From assembly GCA_027488375.1 (NCBI GenBank), contig JAIYBW010000003.1, positions 372,001-436,000 on the forward strand: DNA of 64,000 nt, given 5' to 3'. Shown piece by piece: positions 35,805 to 45,115 of this stretch. The position numbers and the translations under genes are program-made. Numbering within the stretch: the first letter of the stretch is position 1; each line of letters starts with the position of its first letter. This DNA comes from Pseudomonadota bacterium (GTDB lineage Bacteria > Bdellovibrionota > Bacteriovoracia > Bacteriovoracales > Bacteriovoracaceae). The notes beneath the pieces were generated by a model, which saw only the letters and a list, made by a program, of their open reading frames with translations, made no database searches and was not told the DNA's origin.

Positions 35805-36799
35805 GCTTTTTTCAGAAGGTAATCAACTTGGTAAGCAGCAGATTTATCAAGATTCTTTCTTCTCTTATCATATCTCTCTGTCGTTGTAATATTAGCATGG
35901 CCCGCAAATGTGGCCACATCTCTAATAGCTGTATTTTGTGTATCTAAGAGGTGTGAGATGACTGTGGCCCGACAGGAGTGTGGTGAAACTGCTTTATTAA
36001 TTCCCAAACTTAAAGCGTATTTTTCAATGACTCTATAGATCGTAGATCCGTCCATAGGGCGTTCATTTTTATGATTGATCTCAGTCTGAAGTAAAAAGTC
36101 ATCTCCCTCTAAATCCACCCCATGATCTCTGAGATGGTCAGTGTAGGCGAGTACCTCATCATAAACAAATTGATTTAATGGGATCAGTCTTACTTTATCC
36201 CCCTTACCATGAATTCTTAGGACCACATGCCCTCTATCATTAAAGAATTGAGACATTTTGATATTAATGAGCTCTGATCGGCGCAAACCCAAATTAAAAA
36301 GCATCACCATAATAAGCCGATGAGTTCGACCTTTATGAGTTTTTAAATCAGGAGCATTGATCATTTTCACAACTTCCTGATCATCAAAAGCAATGGTGGG
36401 TGACTCTGTTTGGACTTTTGGTAACTTAATTGTATCAAGGGGATTGTGGTCCATTAATCTTGCGGCCACGGCCCATTTGATAAAAGATCTTATACAAACA
36501 AGTCTTCTATTGATTGTTGCTGAGGCGAGGTTTCTTTCAATCAAATGATCCCTATATAATTGAAAGTGAAATGATTGAATCTGTGATGGGTGGGCTATTG
36601 TTACGTTCCCTGACTTTAAAAAATCAAAAAAGAAATTTAAGTCCTTAACGTAAGCAGTTTTTGTGTCCTCAGAGAGGAATTGAACGAGAAATTCACTGAT
36701 AAAATCTGCAATATCAGTTTTCTTCTGACTCGCCTCTTGAAATTTTCGGGCCAGTTCAGGGTCATAATTTAGGGACAGGGCAGTAGATTTTTTGGCCAT
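35801..36799 (-). CDS. Tyrosine recombinase (XerC/XerD-like)
   Basis: 332 aa site-specific recombinase. N-terminal SAM-like core-binding domain (about 30-115), catalytic domain 135-325 with R173 (LGLRRSEL), K199 (HGKGDK), H274xxR277 (SPHSCR), H301 (GHANITT) and nucleophile Y310 (ERYDKR): a complete set. Could be one of the Xer pair that resolves chromosome dimers at dif; no mobile-element genes, att repeats or dif-like palindrome is seen beside it. ATG 36799 is preferred to ATG 36805 because TAAGAT is exactly six bases before it. Confidence 0.85.
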   Translation of the reverse strand: MAKKSTALSLNYDPELARKFQEASQKKTDIADFISEFLVQFLSEDTKTAYVKDLNFFFDFLKSGNVTIAHPSQIQSFHFQLYRDHLIERNLASATINRRLVCIRSFIKWAVAARLMDHNPLDTIKLPKVQTESPTIAFDDQEVVKMINAPDLKTHKGRTHRLIMVMLFNLGLRRSELINIKMSQFFNDRGHVVLRIHGKGDKVRLIPLNQFVYDEVLAYTDHLRDHGVDLEGDDFLLQTEINHKNERPMDGSTIYRVIEKYALSLGINKAVSPHSCRATVISHLLDTQNTAIRDVATFAGHANITTTERYDKRRKNLDKSAAYQVDYLLKKA

Positions 36800-36805
36800 A
36801 CCCAT

Positions 36806-36833
36806 ATCTTATCGAAATCTCAACTGATTACAA
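36806..36833 (-). promoter_or_regulatory. Leaderless promoter of the tyrosine recombinase
   Basis: TTGTAA (36833-36828), 16-base spacer, TAAGAT (36811-36806), six bases, ATG at 36799. Confidence 0.5.
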
Positions 36834-36954
36834 TTTGGAAGCTCTTTCCGGAGCAAGGGGGTCGGGTAAGTGTATTTTTTTCAATTTCAATGTCTTAGCT
36901 TGATTTAGAAGGGGAATAGATTTAGAAAAGCCCCATTATTACAAGGTGGTTTAT

Positions 36955-37275
36955 ATGAAAAACTTTTTACTAGTTCTTTCTCTGTTTTCCTTTTCTGCTA
37001 TGGCCGTTCAAGCCTGTGAGGATAAGGTATTGAATGATTATATAAAATCAGTTCCTTCAAATGAGTACCATGCTCTGACTGGTGAAGTGCTAAAAGTTCA
37101 GAAAGGTCAAAAATCTTTTAAGGCTTACGGTGTAACTGTTGAGGTGAATTTTAACTTTGATATTGAAGTTTATATGGCCTCAAGTGAGTACATGGGTGGT
37201 TATGGTGTTGAGGCCCTTGTGGTGGATCCTCGCACATGTGAAACATTAAAAATGGAAAATGTTTATTCTGAATAG
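36955..37275 (+). CDS. Small exported protein of unknown function
   Basis: 106 aa. Signal peptide MKNFLLVLSLFSFSAMAVQA (1-20), then a compact domain with two Cys (C21 and one near the end, RTCET) that could form a disulfide, and alternating beta pattern (YHALTGEVLKVQKG, VTVEVNFNFDIEVYMA). No family recognised. ATG 36955 is chosen because AAGGTGG lies seven bases before it. Followed by a 13-bp hairpin shared with tex. Confidence 0.65.
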   Translation: MKNFLLVLSLFSFSAMAVQACEDKVLNDYIKSVPSNEYHALTGEVLKVQKGQKSFKAYGVTVEVNFNFDIEVYMASSEYMGGYGVEALVVDPRTCETLKMENVYSE

Positions 37276-37293
37276 TGATCTGTAGATTGAAAC

Positions 37294-37322
37294 AAGTCCG
37301 ACTCTTCTTAAGAGTCGGACTT
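37294..37322. terminator. 13-bp hairpin between convergent genes
   Basis: AAGTCCGACTCTT pairs perfectly with AAGAGTCGGACTT over a CTT loop. T-runs are poor on both sides, so termination strength is uncertain. Confidence 0.55.
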
Positions 37323-37328
37323 CGTTAA

Positions 37329-39674
37329 CTACTTTTTTACTTGGATATTCTTAAGGGCCGCAAAGGCATTATTCTTAAATTGAGGGCCTGAAGGAATCTG
37401 CGGTCGAGAAGATTGAGATCTGTCACCTCCACCTTTTCTTGATGCATTTGTTCCCTGGCCTGTAATACCTTCCGTTTGCGAATCGGCCTTACAAGAGAGA
37501 GAAATTCTTCTGCGATCCATATCAATACCTAGAATTCTCACTTTAAGTTCCTGTCCAACTTTCAGTTCTTCCATGGCATTTTCAACAAAGCGGTCACTCA
37601 TTTCAGAAATGTGAAGAAGACCATTCTCTTTGATACCAATATCTACGAAAGCACCAAACATGGTGATGTTAGTGACGACACCATTATACCATTGGCCAAT
37701 TTTTAGATCTTTGAGATCAGAGATACCTTTTGTGAACTCAACTGATTTGAATGTTGTCCTTGGATCTTGAGTTGGTGCTTTTAAGCATTTCACAATATCT
37801 GCCAGAGTCATATCACCCATTTTGTCTTTAAGTCCCTTATCAGTGGCAAGTTCATTTTGAAGGGATTCATCTGTTAAAAGATCTTTGAGATCTTTCTTTT
37901 TTGTTTTAACCCATTCTTCAAGGACAGGGTATCGCTCTGGGTGAATAAAGGTACCGTCTAATGAATGTGGACCATTATAAATACGAAGGAAGCCGGCCGA
38001 TTGTTCAAAGACCTTTTGAGTGAATCGAGAGACTTTTAATAAGTCTTGTCGAGATTTAAAGCCACCATTTGTATCTCTATATTTCACCACGTTCTGGGCC
38101 ACTGAAGGGCCTATGCCTGAAACATAAGAGAGAAGAGGGGCCGAAGCTGTATTCAGATCTACTCCAACAAAGTTCACGCAGGATTCAACTACGGCTTCAA
38201 GATTGTTTTTAAGTTGTACTTGGTTTACATCATGTTGATACTGCCCAACTCCTATTGATTTTGGATCAATTTTAACAAGCTCGGCTAAAGGATCTTGGAA
38301 TCTTCTGGCAATGGAGATCGCCCCACGGACAGTAACGTCTTTATCAGGGAATTCTGCACGAGCGATGTCAGAGGCAGAATAGATGGAAGCACCAGCCTCA
38401 GAAATCATTGTTGCTTTAACTTTACCGTCTTTAACTTGTGGGATGTGAGATTCAACAAAATCAAGTGTCTCACGGCCATATGTACCGTTCCCGATGGCGA
38501 TATACTCAATCTTGAACATTTCAACCATTTTAGTGAGAATTTGGGCCGATCCAACTTTGTCATTCTTTGGTTCAAACGGATAGATGACATGATCACCTAA
38601 AAACTTCCCCGTATTATCCACGATGACAACTTTACAACCTGTTCTTACCCCTGGATCAATCCCTAGAACGGCTTTAGAGCCTAAGTAGGGTTGTAGGAGA
38701 AGATTTTTTAAATTAATCCCAAAAACAGAAATAGCTGCTGTATCAGCAATTTTCTTGAGTTCATTTTTGACCTCAAGATCTAGTGAAGGCTGAATATAAT
38801 TAACATAAGATTTTTCAGCACATTTTTTTAAGAGTTCGTAATTCGCTAGGCGGTCTTTTTTAGGGAAGAATTGTTCTTCAATCAGTCCCATACCAATTTC
38901 TGGCATAATTTCAGAGTCCACTTTAAGAACCTTGAGATTCATTCCACGCCTCATGGCCATGTATCTGTGAGAGGCTTTTGGGTCTTTAATTTTGGCAAGA
39001 GGTTCAGAGAATTCAAAGAAATCTTTAAATTTTGAAGCATCTTCAATCTTATCCCCATCTTTTCTAAGGCTAGCCTTCATGACTCCAGAATCCCAGAATG
39101 TTTGACGGATTTTTTCTTTGAGTTCGAGTTGATGCGAAAAAGTCTCCATCAAGATATCACAAGCACCATTGATGGCGTCTTGGACGTCTTTGACTTTCCC
39201 GCTTGTTGGCTTAACAAATTGAGCATCAATTTCAGTGATAAGAGTTCTCACATCTTTATCACCATTGAGGATCATTTCAGAAAGTGGCTCAAGTCCATTT
39301 TCTTTAGCTATCATCGCCTTGGTTTTTTTCTTAGATTTATAAGGAGCATAGATATCCTCAAGCTGATTTAAGTTTGAGGCTGCCTTGATTTGTCTTTCTA
39401 GTTCTGGAGTAAGAGCTTCCATCTTTTTAATGGCATCGAGAATAAATTCTCTTCTCTTCTCTGTTTCAACGTATTCATTATAGGATTCTTGAATGTCCCT
39501 AATTTGAACTTCATCGAGCCCACCAGTGACTTCCTTTCGATAACGAGCAATAAAGGGGATTGTGCATTCCTCTTCAAATAAGAGTTTGCACGTTGCCATA
39601 ATTTTTGCAGGTGCAATTCCAAGCTTTGTCGTACAGAAAATCATCGCTTTTGGGTCTAAAGTCTGAGCGGCCAT
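37329..39674 (-). CDS. tex: Tex family S1 RNA-binding transcription accessory protein
   Basis: 781 aa, the usual Tex length. Tex binds nucleic acid and modulates transcription. N-terminal HTH/helical region (CTIPFIARYRKEVTGGLDE is the signature), the YqgF RNase H-like domain (VLGIDPGVRTGCKV), tandem helix-hairpin-helix (LSYVSGIGPSVAQNVV) and a C-terminal S1 domain (GVVTNITMFGAFVDIGIKE). A Gly/Ser/Gln-rich tail follows. The frame runs 41 codons further up, but ATG 39674 has GGAGG nine bases ahead and the conserved start. Confidence 0.95.
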   Translation of the reverse strand: MAAQTLDPKAMIFCTTKLGIAPAKIMATCKLLFEEECTIPFIARYRKEVTGGLDEVQIRDIQESYNEYVETEKRREFILDAIKKMEALTPELERQIKAASNLNQLEDIYAPYKSKKKTKAMIAKENGLEPLSEMILNGDKDVRTLITEIDAQFVKPTSGKVKDVQDAINGACDILMETFSHQLELKEKIRQTFWDSGVMKASLRKDGDKIEDASKFKDFFEFSEPLAKIKDPKASHRYMAMRRGMNLKVLKVDSEIMPEIGMGLIEEQFFPKKDRLANYELLKKCAEKSYVNYIQPSLDLEVKNELKKIADTAAISVFGINLKNLLLQPYLGSKAVLGIDPGVRTGCKVVIVDNTGKFLGDHVIYPFEPKNDKVGSAQILTKMVEMFKIEYIAIGNGTYGRETLDFVESHIPQVKDGKVKATMISEAGASIYSASDIARAEFPDKDVTVRGAISIARRFQDPLAELVKIDPKSIGVGQYQHDVNQVQLKNNLEAVVESCVNFVGVDLNTASAPLLSYVSGIGPSVAQNVVKYRDTNGGFKSRQDLLKVSRFTQKVFEQSAGFLRIYNGPHSLDGTFIHPERYPVLEEWVKTKKKDLKDLLTDESLQNELATDKGLKDKMGDMTLADIVKCLKAPTQDPRTTFKSVEFTKGISDLKDLKIGQWYNGVVTNITMFGAFVDIGIKENGLLHISEMSDRFVENAMEELKVGQELKVRILGIDMDRRRISLSCKADSQTEGITGQGTNASRKGGGDRSQSSRPQIPSGPQFKNNAFAALKNIQVKK

Positions 39675-39787
39675 TCTAAATATCCTCCGGATCACAAAAT
39701 AAGAGTTCTTAAGCGTAACGAGCAAGAGTAGAAATTGGCAAGATTTTGTGGGAAAATGATAGTTAAATAAACAATAAGGATTGAAAA

Positions 39788-40768
39788 TTGACGACACTTG
39801 CCATTATTGGTGCTGGAATTGCTGGCAGAAGCCTCATTTATGCCCTTGCCAAAAGCAAAAAAAACTTTTCAAAAATTATTGTTTTTGACTCTGACCAGTT
39901 CACCCAAGCTTGCTCCTTTCGTTCTACGGCCATCGTGGCGCCACGAGGTGTTTCTTCAGGTCATTCAGATTTAGGTGATCTTATTTTAAAAGGTTTAGAA
40001 ACTTTTCAAAGTCATATTAAGAATGATCATCCCAATGGGGTTTTTAATATTACTCAATATACGGGAGCGGTCTCGAAACTAGAAATGTTTAAAAAACGCT
40101 ACCCTGATGGTGAAGGAGTCACACAATTAGGTTCTATTATTTTAAAAAATGAAATTTATGTCGCTCAAGAAAGTGCTTACCTTATTGATCCAAAACTCTA
40201 TTTAAATTGGTTGAAAGATCAATCGCATAAACTTCCGGTTGAATGGAAAAATGCTTTTGTGACAAGTATCAAAAAAAATCAAGATTTGACTGAAATAAAA
40301 ACATCGAGCAATGAAACTGTCCTTGTTGATCAGCTTGTTGTAACAGGTGGCGCCTATAATCGATTTTGGCAACCTCGGACTTTCGGTAAACCGATACAAG
40401 GGTCATATTTTGAATTTCATGACGTTGATCTTGGAGCGGAGTCTTTTTCTTTGACTTTAGAGGGTGATAATATTGTCTATCATGCCCATACTAAAATAAT
40501 GCTGATGGGGTCTACCACTCTTGATCTTGGTCATGTCTTACCCGAGCGCCAAGAACTTGATAGGGTTTATGAGCGTTTGGCCCAAAAATTAGAGACAAGT
40601 TTACCCTCTTTAAAGACCGGCCAAGTGATTACAGGCCTCAGAGAGAAAGCTGCTAAAAGGCGTCCTTATCTTTATCGGGATAATAATATTTTTTGGTTGG
40701 GTGGCCTCTATAAGAATGGCTTCTCATTAAGTCTTCATTTAGCTCAAGATTTAGTTGGGCAACTTTAG
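39788..40768 (+). CDS. FAD-dependent oxidoreductase (DAO family)
   Basis: 326 aa. N-terminal FAD Rossmann motif IIGAGIAGRSL (G8, G10, G13) and an acidic end of strand 2 (VFDSD), middle LVVTGGAYNRFW, C-terminal LREKAAKRRPYL and GGLYKNGFSLSLHLAQ closing the FAD site. Resembles the oxidase part of DadA/MnmC-type enzymes; substrate unknown, probably an amine or amino acid. Start TTG 39788, with AAGGA seven bases upstream. Overlaps the convergent C15-like gene by four bases. Confidence 0.8.
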   Translation: MTTLAIIGAGIAGRSLIYALAKSKKNFSKIIVFDSDQFTQACSFRSTAIVAPRGVSSGHSDLGDLILKGLETFQSHIKNDHPNGVFNITQYTGAVSKLEMFKKRYPDGEGVTQLGSIILKNEIYVAQESAYLIDPKLYLNWLKDQSHKLPVEWKNAFVTSIKKNQDLTEIKTSSNETVLVDQLVVTGGAYNRFWQPRTFGKPIQGSYFEFHDVDLGAESFSLTLEGDNIVYHAHTKIMLMGSTTLDLGHVLPERQELDRVYERLAQKLETSLPSLKTGQVITGLREKAAKRRPYLYRDNNIFWLGGLYKNGFSLSLHLAQDLVGQL

Positions 40769-41547
40769 TTTGTTTGATTGTTAGGAAGGAATGAATTTAC
40801 TTTTTTTCCTAGCTCTTCAAAAAAATCTTTTTCACAGCCTGTTTTTTGTTCAATTTGATATTGGATCTCTTTTTTCAGGATGGGTAAGATTGAAGTTTTT
40901 GTCAGATCTTTTTTAGCTAAACTCAAGATCATATTTTCTAATTGTTCAGTGGCCCTTTGAGTTTTATGTTGCAGCATAAAGCAATCATGGGCCGGAACAT
41001 GAATAAAGCCATAGTTAATATCTGGATAGTAATGTCTCATTTTGTAGGCGGTATTGTTACAGACGAAACTTCCAGCTGAATTAGAAATCTCAATATTTTT
41101 CCGATCCCCATTTTTAAGTGCGCAATACATCAACATGGCAGGGTACTTAAGAGGAAGTTGAAGCGATCCTTCGGTGATGATTGGACTATTAAATCTTTCT
41201 TGGCCGATATTATCTGGCCCAAAACTATAATCGAGATTTTTTAAACTCGTTTCAAGTTTAAGGTCACATCCACCTTCACCTAAAGATATGACTAGATCAG
41301 GGATTTGATCCTGACCTTTTAGACAATCCTCAAGGCGCAGGTAAGCCTCATCATAGATGGTTGGAAGTGGGCAGAGTGTGAGTTTAATTCCATCATTTTT
41401 GATAAATTTTTGTTCTAAACTTTGAGCAATCTTTTCTGAATTGTTAAAGGGGGCCCTATTAAAGGCATCAAAATAACTGAGTAGAATATTTATTTTAGCT
41501 TCGGCCAAAATAGGGATGAAAAGAAGACTCAAGTAATACACTTTCAT
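40765..41547 (-). CDS. Exported pyroglutamyl-peptidase-like protein (C15)
   Basis: 260 aa. Residues 1-17 (MKVYYLSLLFIPILAEA) look like a signal peptide, unlike the cytosolic family norm. The rest follows pyrrolidone-carboxylate peptidase: ILLSYFDAFNRAPFNNS, a LPTIYDEA strand, PDLVISLGEGGCDLKLET (E99 near the family catalytic Glu), nucleophile C163 in SNSAGSFVCNNTAY and H183 in GFIHVP. Family enzymes remove N-terminal pyroglutamate. An extra C-terminal helix of about 50 residues is present. Next to a transglutaminase and a metalloprotease on either strand. Confidence 0.8.
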   Translation of the reverse strand: MKVYYLSLLFIPILAEAKINILLSYFDAFNRAPFNNSEKIAQSLEQKFIKNDGIKLTLCPLPTIYDEAYLRLEDCLKGQDQIPDLVISLGEGGCDLKLETSLKNLDYSFGPDNIGQERFNSPIITEGSLQLPLKYPAMLMYCALKNGDRKNIEISNSAGSFVCNNTAYKMRHYYPDINYGFIHVPAHDCFMLQHKTQRATEQLENMILSLAKKDLTKTSILPILKKEIQYQIEQKTGCEKDFFEELGKKVNSFLPNNQTN

Positions 41548-41684
41548 GGGCTTTTTTTCTCATATTTAGCTGGATTACGAAGGCCCGGTGGGTAGTTTTT
41601 ACCCCTTAAAACACAAATTAACAAAAATCTTGGGTTTGTTGGTTTTTGGCCCGAAAAGAAGTCATCTCTTCAAGGATTGAAGTT

Positions 41685-42368
41685 ATGACAAAATGGATTT
41701 TAAGTTATTTTTTTATCACCTTACTTTTTCCACAATCTTTACTGGCCTTCCACAATCATAGTAATTGTCAAAATCACCAACACGAGATTTTTCACGGAAC
41801 ATCTTCTAAGACTTTAAAGCCTTTTGTAAAAAATGAATCTCAATTTGTCTCTATTCATAACATTGCCTCTGGGCGCCTCACTGTAAAGGCGATGGATATT
41901 CAAGGATTTGATCAGGCCAGTTTAAAAAAACTTGATGATTCATTTAAGTTACTTGAAAAAATCGTCAATTCTGAAGAATTTAAAAATCGTGTTATTAATT
42001 TTAGAAATAACGAAAATCAGCGTTCTTTCGCTTCTTCTCAAGGTCTTTCTAATGAACAAATTTTTGATCTTTTTATGGAAGGAAGAGAAACTCTGCAGTC
42101 GAATACCCCAGGAGAGATGAATTTTTACTTAAAGCTTTATCATAAAAGATATTCAAAAGTGATTGGCTGGACCAATGGCTCAATTAATACGATTAATATT
42201 AATTGGAAATTTTTTAAAAATTTCAAACCTCATGAAGTCGCAGGAAACCTCGCTCATGAATGGACACATAAATTGGGTTTTGGTCATGAGTCTGCGGCCG
42301 AGCACGATTCAGTTCCCTATGGGATTGGTTATATTGTAAGAGAAATGGGTGAAAAATTTTCTAAATAA
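41685..42368 (+). CDS. Small secreted HExxHxxGxxH metalloprotease
   Basis: 227 aa. Signal peptide 1-21 (ending LLA), a His-rich mature start (FHNHSNCQNHQHEIFH), and near the C-terminus HEWTHKLGFGH (H191, E192, H195, G198, H201), the full metzincin zinc pattern, followed by HDSVPYGIGYI. No Met-turn of the classical kind is seen, so it may be a separate clan. ATG 41685 has AAGGA eight bases upstream; the longer open frame to 41646 lacks a good start. Confidence 0.8.
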   Translation: MTKWILSYFFITLLFPQSLLAFHNHSNCQNHQHEIFHGTSSKTLKPFVKNESQFVSIHNIASGRLTVKAMDIQGFDQASLKKLDDSFKLLEKIVNSEEFKNRVINFRNNENQRSFASSQGLSNEQIFDLFMEGRETLQSNTPGEMNFYLKLYHKRYSKVIGWTNGSINTININWKFFKNFKPHEVAGNLAHEWTHKLGFGHESAAEHDSVPYGIGYIVREMGEKFSK

Positions 42369-42373
42369 AAGAT

Positions 42374-42397
42374 GGGAGCTTTAAGAATAAAGCTCCC
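42374..42397. terminator. 10-bp hairpin between convergent genes
   Basis: GGGAGCTTTA, AGAA loop, TAAAGCTCCC; lies between the metalloprotease and transglutaminase stops. No long T-run. Confidence 0.5.
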
Positions 42398-42406
42398 TGA
42401 GCAAAT

Positions 42407-44059
42407 CTATTTTCTCGATTCTTCTAGTAATTTATTGATGACGTTGATGAGGGGTTGAGGTCTCGGGTACTTAAACTCACAATTGACCTTTTTCACTTCT
42501 CCGTTTCCTTTTTTGATAGGAAAAACCGGACATTTTTCATCCCATCCAAACTCTCTAGTCATTTGATAAATAAAAGAATGAGCCGTTTTGGCCGCAGGAC
42601 CAAATTCTTTTGGTGGGATTGTTGATTGATTAAAATTCCACTCTGGAAGTCCTGTTACTGGTTGAAAAAACTTTTTATAATCTCTAGGAACAACCCAGAA
42701 GAAATCTGGTTGATGAGTCTGGTTATTAAACATTCGTGCAGTTCCGTTTTTATCAACTCGCCACTGGCCACCAATGATTTTGTATTGGGCATCGAGCTCA
42801 AGGTCATAGTTGAATTTCATATCAGAGATTTTATCATCTTGAGGAGAGTTTGTTTCCTGGAGAATGGGATCTTCCCAGTCGACATATTTTAACGTCATCG
42901 CTACACCAACAATAAATCTTGTATCAGGATTTCTAGCTTCCTTAAAAGGATCCTTAGCATATTTAGAAACTTCAACCATTGAGGATTCTAAACTTCCATC
43001 TTTTCCAGATTCAGGATTAAAGTAGGTATACTCATAACCAGACACTGGCTGATTTGAAACTGAGGCAGTCGCTGATTTATCTACCACAAAACTTCTGCCC
43101 TCTACTCCTAAGATATTTACGATACTTGTGTGATAAACAGCAGGATGAACATCGGCACATCTTGGGAGAGGTGCTTTATCGTCTTTATCTAGTTCCACAT
43201 CAATAAAGCGACCTTGATCATCTTTTTTAGGATTTTTTCTGTTACATCTCAAACCTTCAACAATCACAGAATCTTGAACAGTTGAGTTGGCCCACATGAG
43301 GGATATGAGTCCCTTGAGGTCAGTAGGATAAAATGGCATCTTTTTTCCGTTTGGAAGTGTGACCCAAACAGTTTTTTCTGGTCTGTCGTAATGACCAGCG
43401 GCTACGGCCCAACCATGGCAAATACCTTCCCAGAGAGCGAGAAGACTGGAGGCTTCAGGAATTCTGTAACCTGCGGGCATATCAATTGAGCTCAAAAAGC
43501 CCCATTTCTTTTTTTCTCCCCAGGTCGTAGCATAATTCCAAATTCTGTTTGTAAGATCAAAACTGGTATCACCTAGAAGAAGATCATATTTTTCTGAAGG
43601 AGCTAGTTCTGCCAGTTCTTTTTCCGATAACTCATAGACTTTTGGGTAGAGTTTTTTTTGTCGCTTCTGAAATTTTTTGTAATTGTATTTCCATGAAACA
43701 ACTTCAAGTCCATTAAAAGCTCCATGAAGAACAGTAAAATCCTTGTCGTGATAAGGGTTGGCAACCTGACCTTGTATCAGTGGCCAAAATGAGCCACCCC
43801 AAGGTTGATTTTTAGTATTGGCCCGAGTTAGACCTCGCTTGGTCATCTCACGTATATCCCACAGAAAATTTTCGTTTTCTGAAAGTCGCACAAGCTTTGC
43901 TTTCACATCGGATGTAGGCATAGGTCGGAAGGGATAGATATTTTTAAAGGCCTGATCTAAGCATTCTTCATCATTCACATCGCAAGGGGCCGCATTATTT
44001 TGAGCATAGGCCGAAAGTGAAAGCACGGCCAAAGCTAATGAAAAAATATGACGATTCAA
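42407..44059 (-). CDS. Exported elicitor-type transglutaminase
   Basis: 550 aa. Signal peptide MNRHIFSLALAVLSLSAYA. The core resembles the transglutaminase elicitor family (first known from Phytophthora GP42): WEGICHGWAVAA holds the nucleophile C214, AVYHTSIVNILG holds H310 and FVVDKSAT holds D327, a Cys-His-Asp triad. These enzymes make gamma-glutamyl-lysine isopeptide crosslinks or remove the amide. The start is TTG 44059, set by GGAGG six bases before it; the frame runs 8 codons further. Lies 108 bases after the barrel gene on the same strand, so it may be the end of the ATP-grasp operon. Confidence 0.82.
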   Translation of the reverse strand: MNRHIFSLALAVLSLSAYAQNNAAPCDVNDEECLDQAFKNIYPFRPMPTSDVKAKLVRLSENENFLWDIREMTKRGLTRANTKNQPWGGSFWPLIQGQVANPYHDKDFTVLHGAFNGLEVVSWKYNYKKFQKRQKKLYPKVYELSEKELAELAPSEKYDLLLGDTSFDLTNRIWNYATTWGEKKKWGFLSSIDMPAGYRIPEASSLLALWEGICHGWAVAAGHYDRPEKTVWVTLPNGKKMPFYPTDLKGLISLMWANSTVQDSVIVEGLRCNRKNPKKDDQGRFIDVELDKDDKAPLPRCADVHPAVYHTSIVNILGVEGRSFVVDKSATASVSNQPVSGYEYTYFNPESGKDGSLESSMVEVSKYAKDPFKEARNPDTRFIVGVAMTLKYVDWEDPILQETNSPQDDKISDMKFNYDLELDAQYKIIGGQWRVDKNGTARMFNNQTHQPDFFWVVPRDYKKFFQPVTGLPEWNFNQSTIPPKEFGPAAKTAHSFIYQMTREFGWDEKCPVFPIKKGNGEVKKVNCEFKYPRPQPLINVINKLLEESRK

Positions 44060-44167
44060 AATGAACCTCCGGAGAATAGACAATTAATAGCCTACTTTTA
44101 CCCTAGATTTGAATTCGCCAGTATAAAATTGAGAGGAGTTGGAAAAACTTACAAAGGGGACTTGAGC

Positions 44168-45115
44168 TTAAAATTTTAGCGCAAATTCACCCCCGAAAGC
44201 TTGGGTATCAGGAGAGTACTTAATCAATGTCTGGGTAAAAAGCCCCACATTGGCTATTTGCTTGATCTTAGAAGGGTAGTAAGAGACTCCTAAGCGGGCA
44301 CGGTCAGGTAAGTTATTATTAAAGCTTCCAGAAGCTGTTTGATTACCTCTTTGGTCCCAATCAAAGGTCAGAGATGAGTTTACACCCCATCTATCATTGA
44401 CTCTGTAGCCTATGTAAGGGCCACCACTAACTATAACTGTTTGCCTGGCCAGGGAGGCGTAGCCATTTCTTGGAGGAACTATATTTTGCCCATAGACCAT
44501 CCGATAATACTGCCACATAAGGCCGGCCGTTAATTTATAAGTCGGAAGATTAAAAGCAAAACTCTGGGCCAGAACTGCTCCATACTGCATACCATTTGTA
44601 CGGGAAAAAACAGACGTTGGAGCTTCGTAGGATAAGGTCGTAAAAAGAGTTCCAGGCCTTGTCTTTAATCCAGGTGTTGCAATAAAAACTCGAGCATTGA
44701 AAAACTCATCCCTCACAGGCATATCATTTTTGATACCAGTCTGCTGATTTGTGACTGTATCTCCATAAGCATTCACGGCCGCAAGGCTGACGCCAAAGGC
44801 CCATTCATTACTTAATTGGTATCTTATATTTGCGGCATGGAAGCTTTGATAAGGGGAGCGGCTTTCTTGGAAAACATTATAAGTTTCCCCACCAGTTCCT
44901 GCCAGAGTTGGACCTAAGAGTTGATGATAATAATTTAGAGTTGTTCTCTTGAGAATTCTATCAGTCCACGAGCTATACTCAACATCCGTTTCAATTGTCT
45001 GATTGAGAGGAAGAGTGCTTTGGGCCTGGGCAAATTGCAACATAAAGCTGAGCACGAGTCCGGCCAGGATAATAATCAAGAACTGAGACACAAAATTCGA
45101 TTTTTTTATTTTCAT
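44168..45115 (-). CDS. Outer-membrane beta-barrel protein
   Basis: 315 aa. Signal peptide about 1-31 (long, ending AQAQ). Mature part is a series of amphipathic strands with aromatic girdles (NIRYQLSNEWAFGVSLAAV, LTAGLMWQYYRMVYG, VSGGPYIGYRVNDRWGV) and ends GGEFALKF with the C-terminal Phe used by the Bam complex. Probably 12 or so strands. Its start shares one base with the stop of the 737-residue protein, so the two are translationally coupled and likely work together. No exact family recognised. Confidence 0.72.
   Translation of the reverse strand: MKIKKSNFVSQFLIIILAGLVLSFMLQFAQAQSTLPLNQTIETDVEYSSWTDRILKRTTLNYYHQLLGPTLAGTGGETYNVFQESRSPYQSFHAANIRYQLSNEWAFGVSLAAVNAYGDTVTNQQTGIKNDMPVRDEFFNARVFIATPGLKTRPGTLFTTLSYEAPTSVFSRTNGMQYGAVLAQSFAFNLPTYKLTAGLMWQYYRMVYGQNIVPPRNGYASLARQTVIVSGGPYIGYRVNDRWGVNSSLTFDWDQRGNQTASGSFNNNLPDRARLGVSYYPSKIKQIANVGLFTQTLIKYSPDTQAFGGEFALKF

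Noticed and set aside
35801-36805. Tyrosine recombinase as sign of an integrated element
   Set aside because: No neighbouring phage or transposon genes, no flanking direct repeats and no tRNA target; composition matches surroundings. More likely a Xer-type housekeeping enzyme.
39674-39797. Long N-terminus for tex
   Set aside because: The extra 41 residues are hydrophobic junk, overlap the start of the divergent FAD gene, and lie before a GGAGG-ATG.
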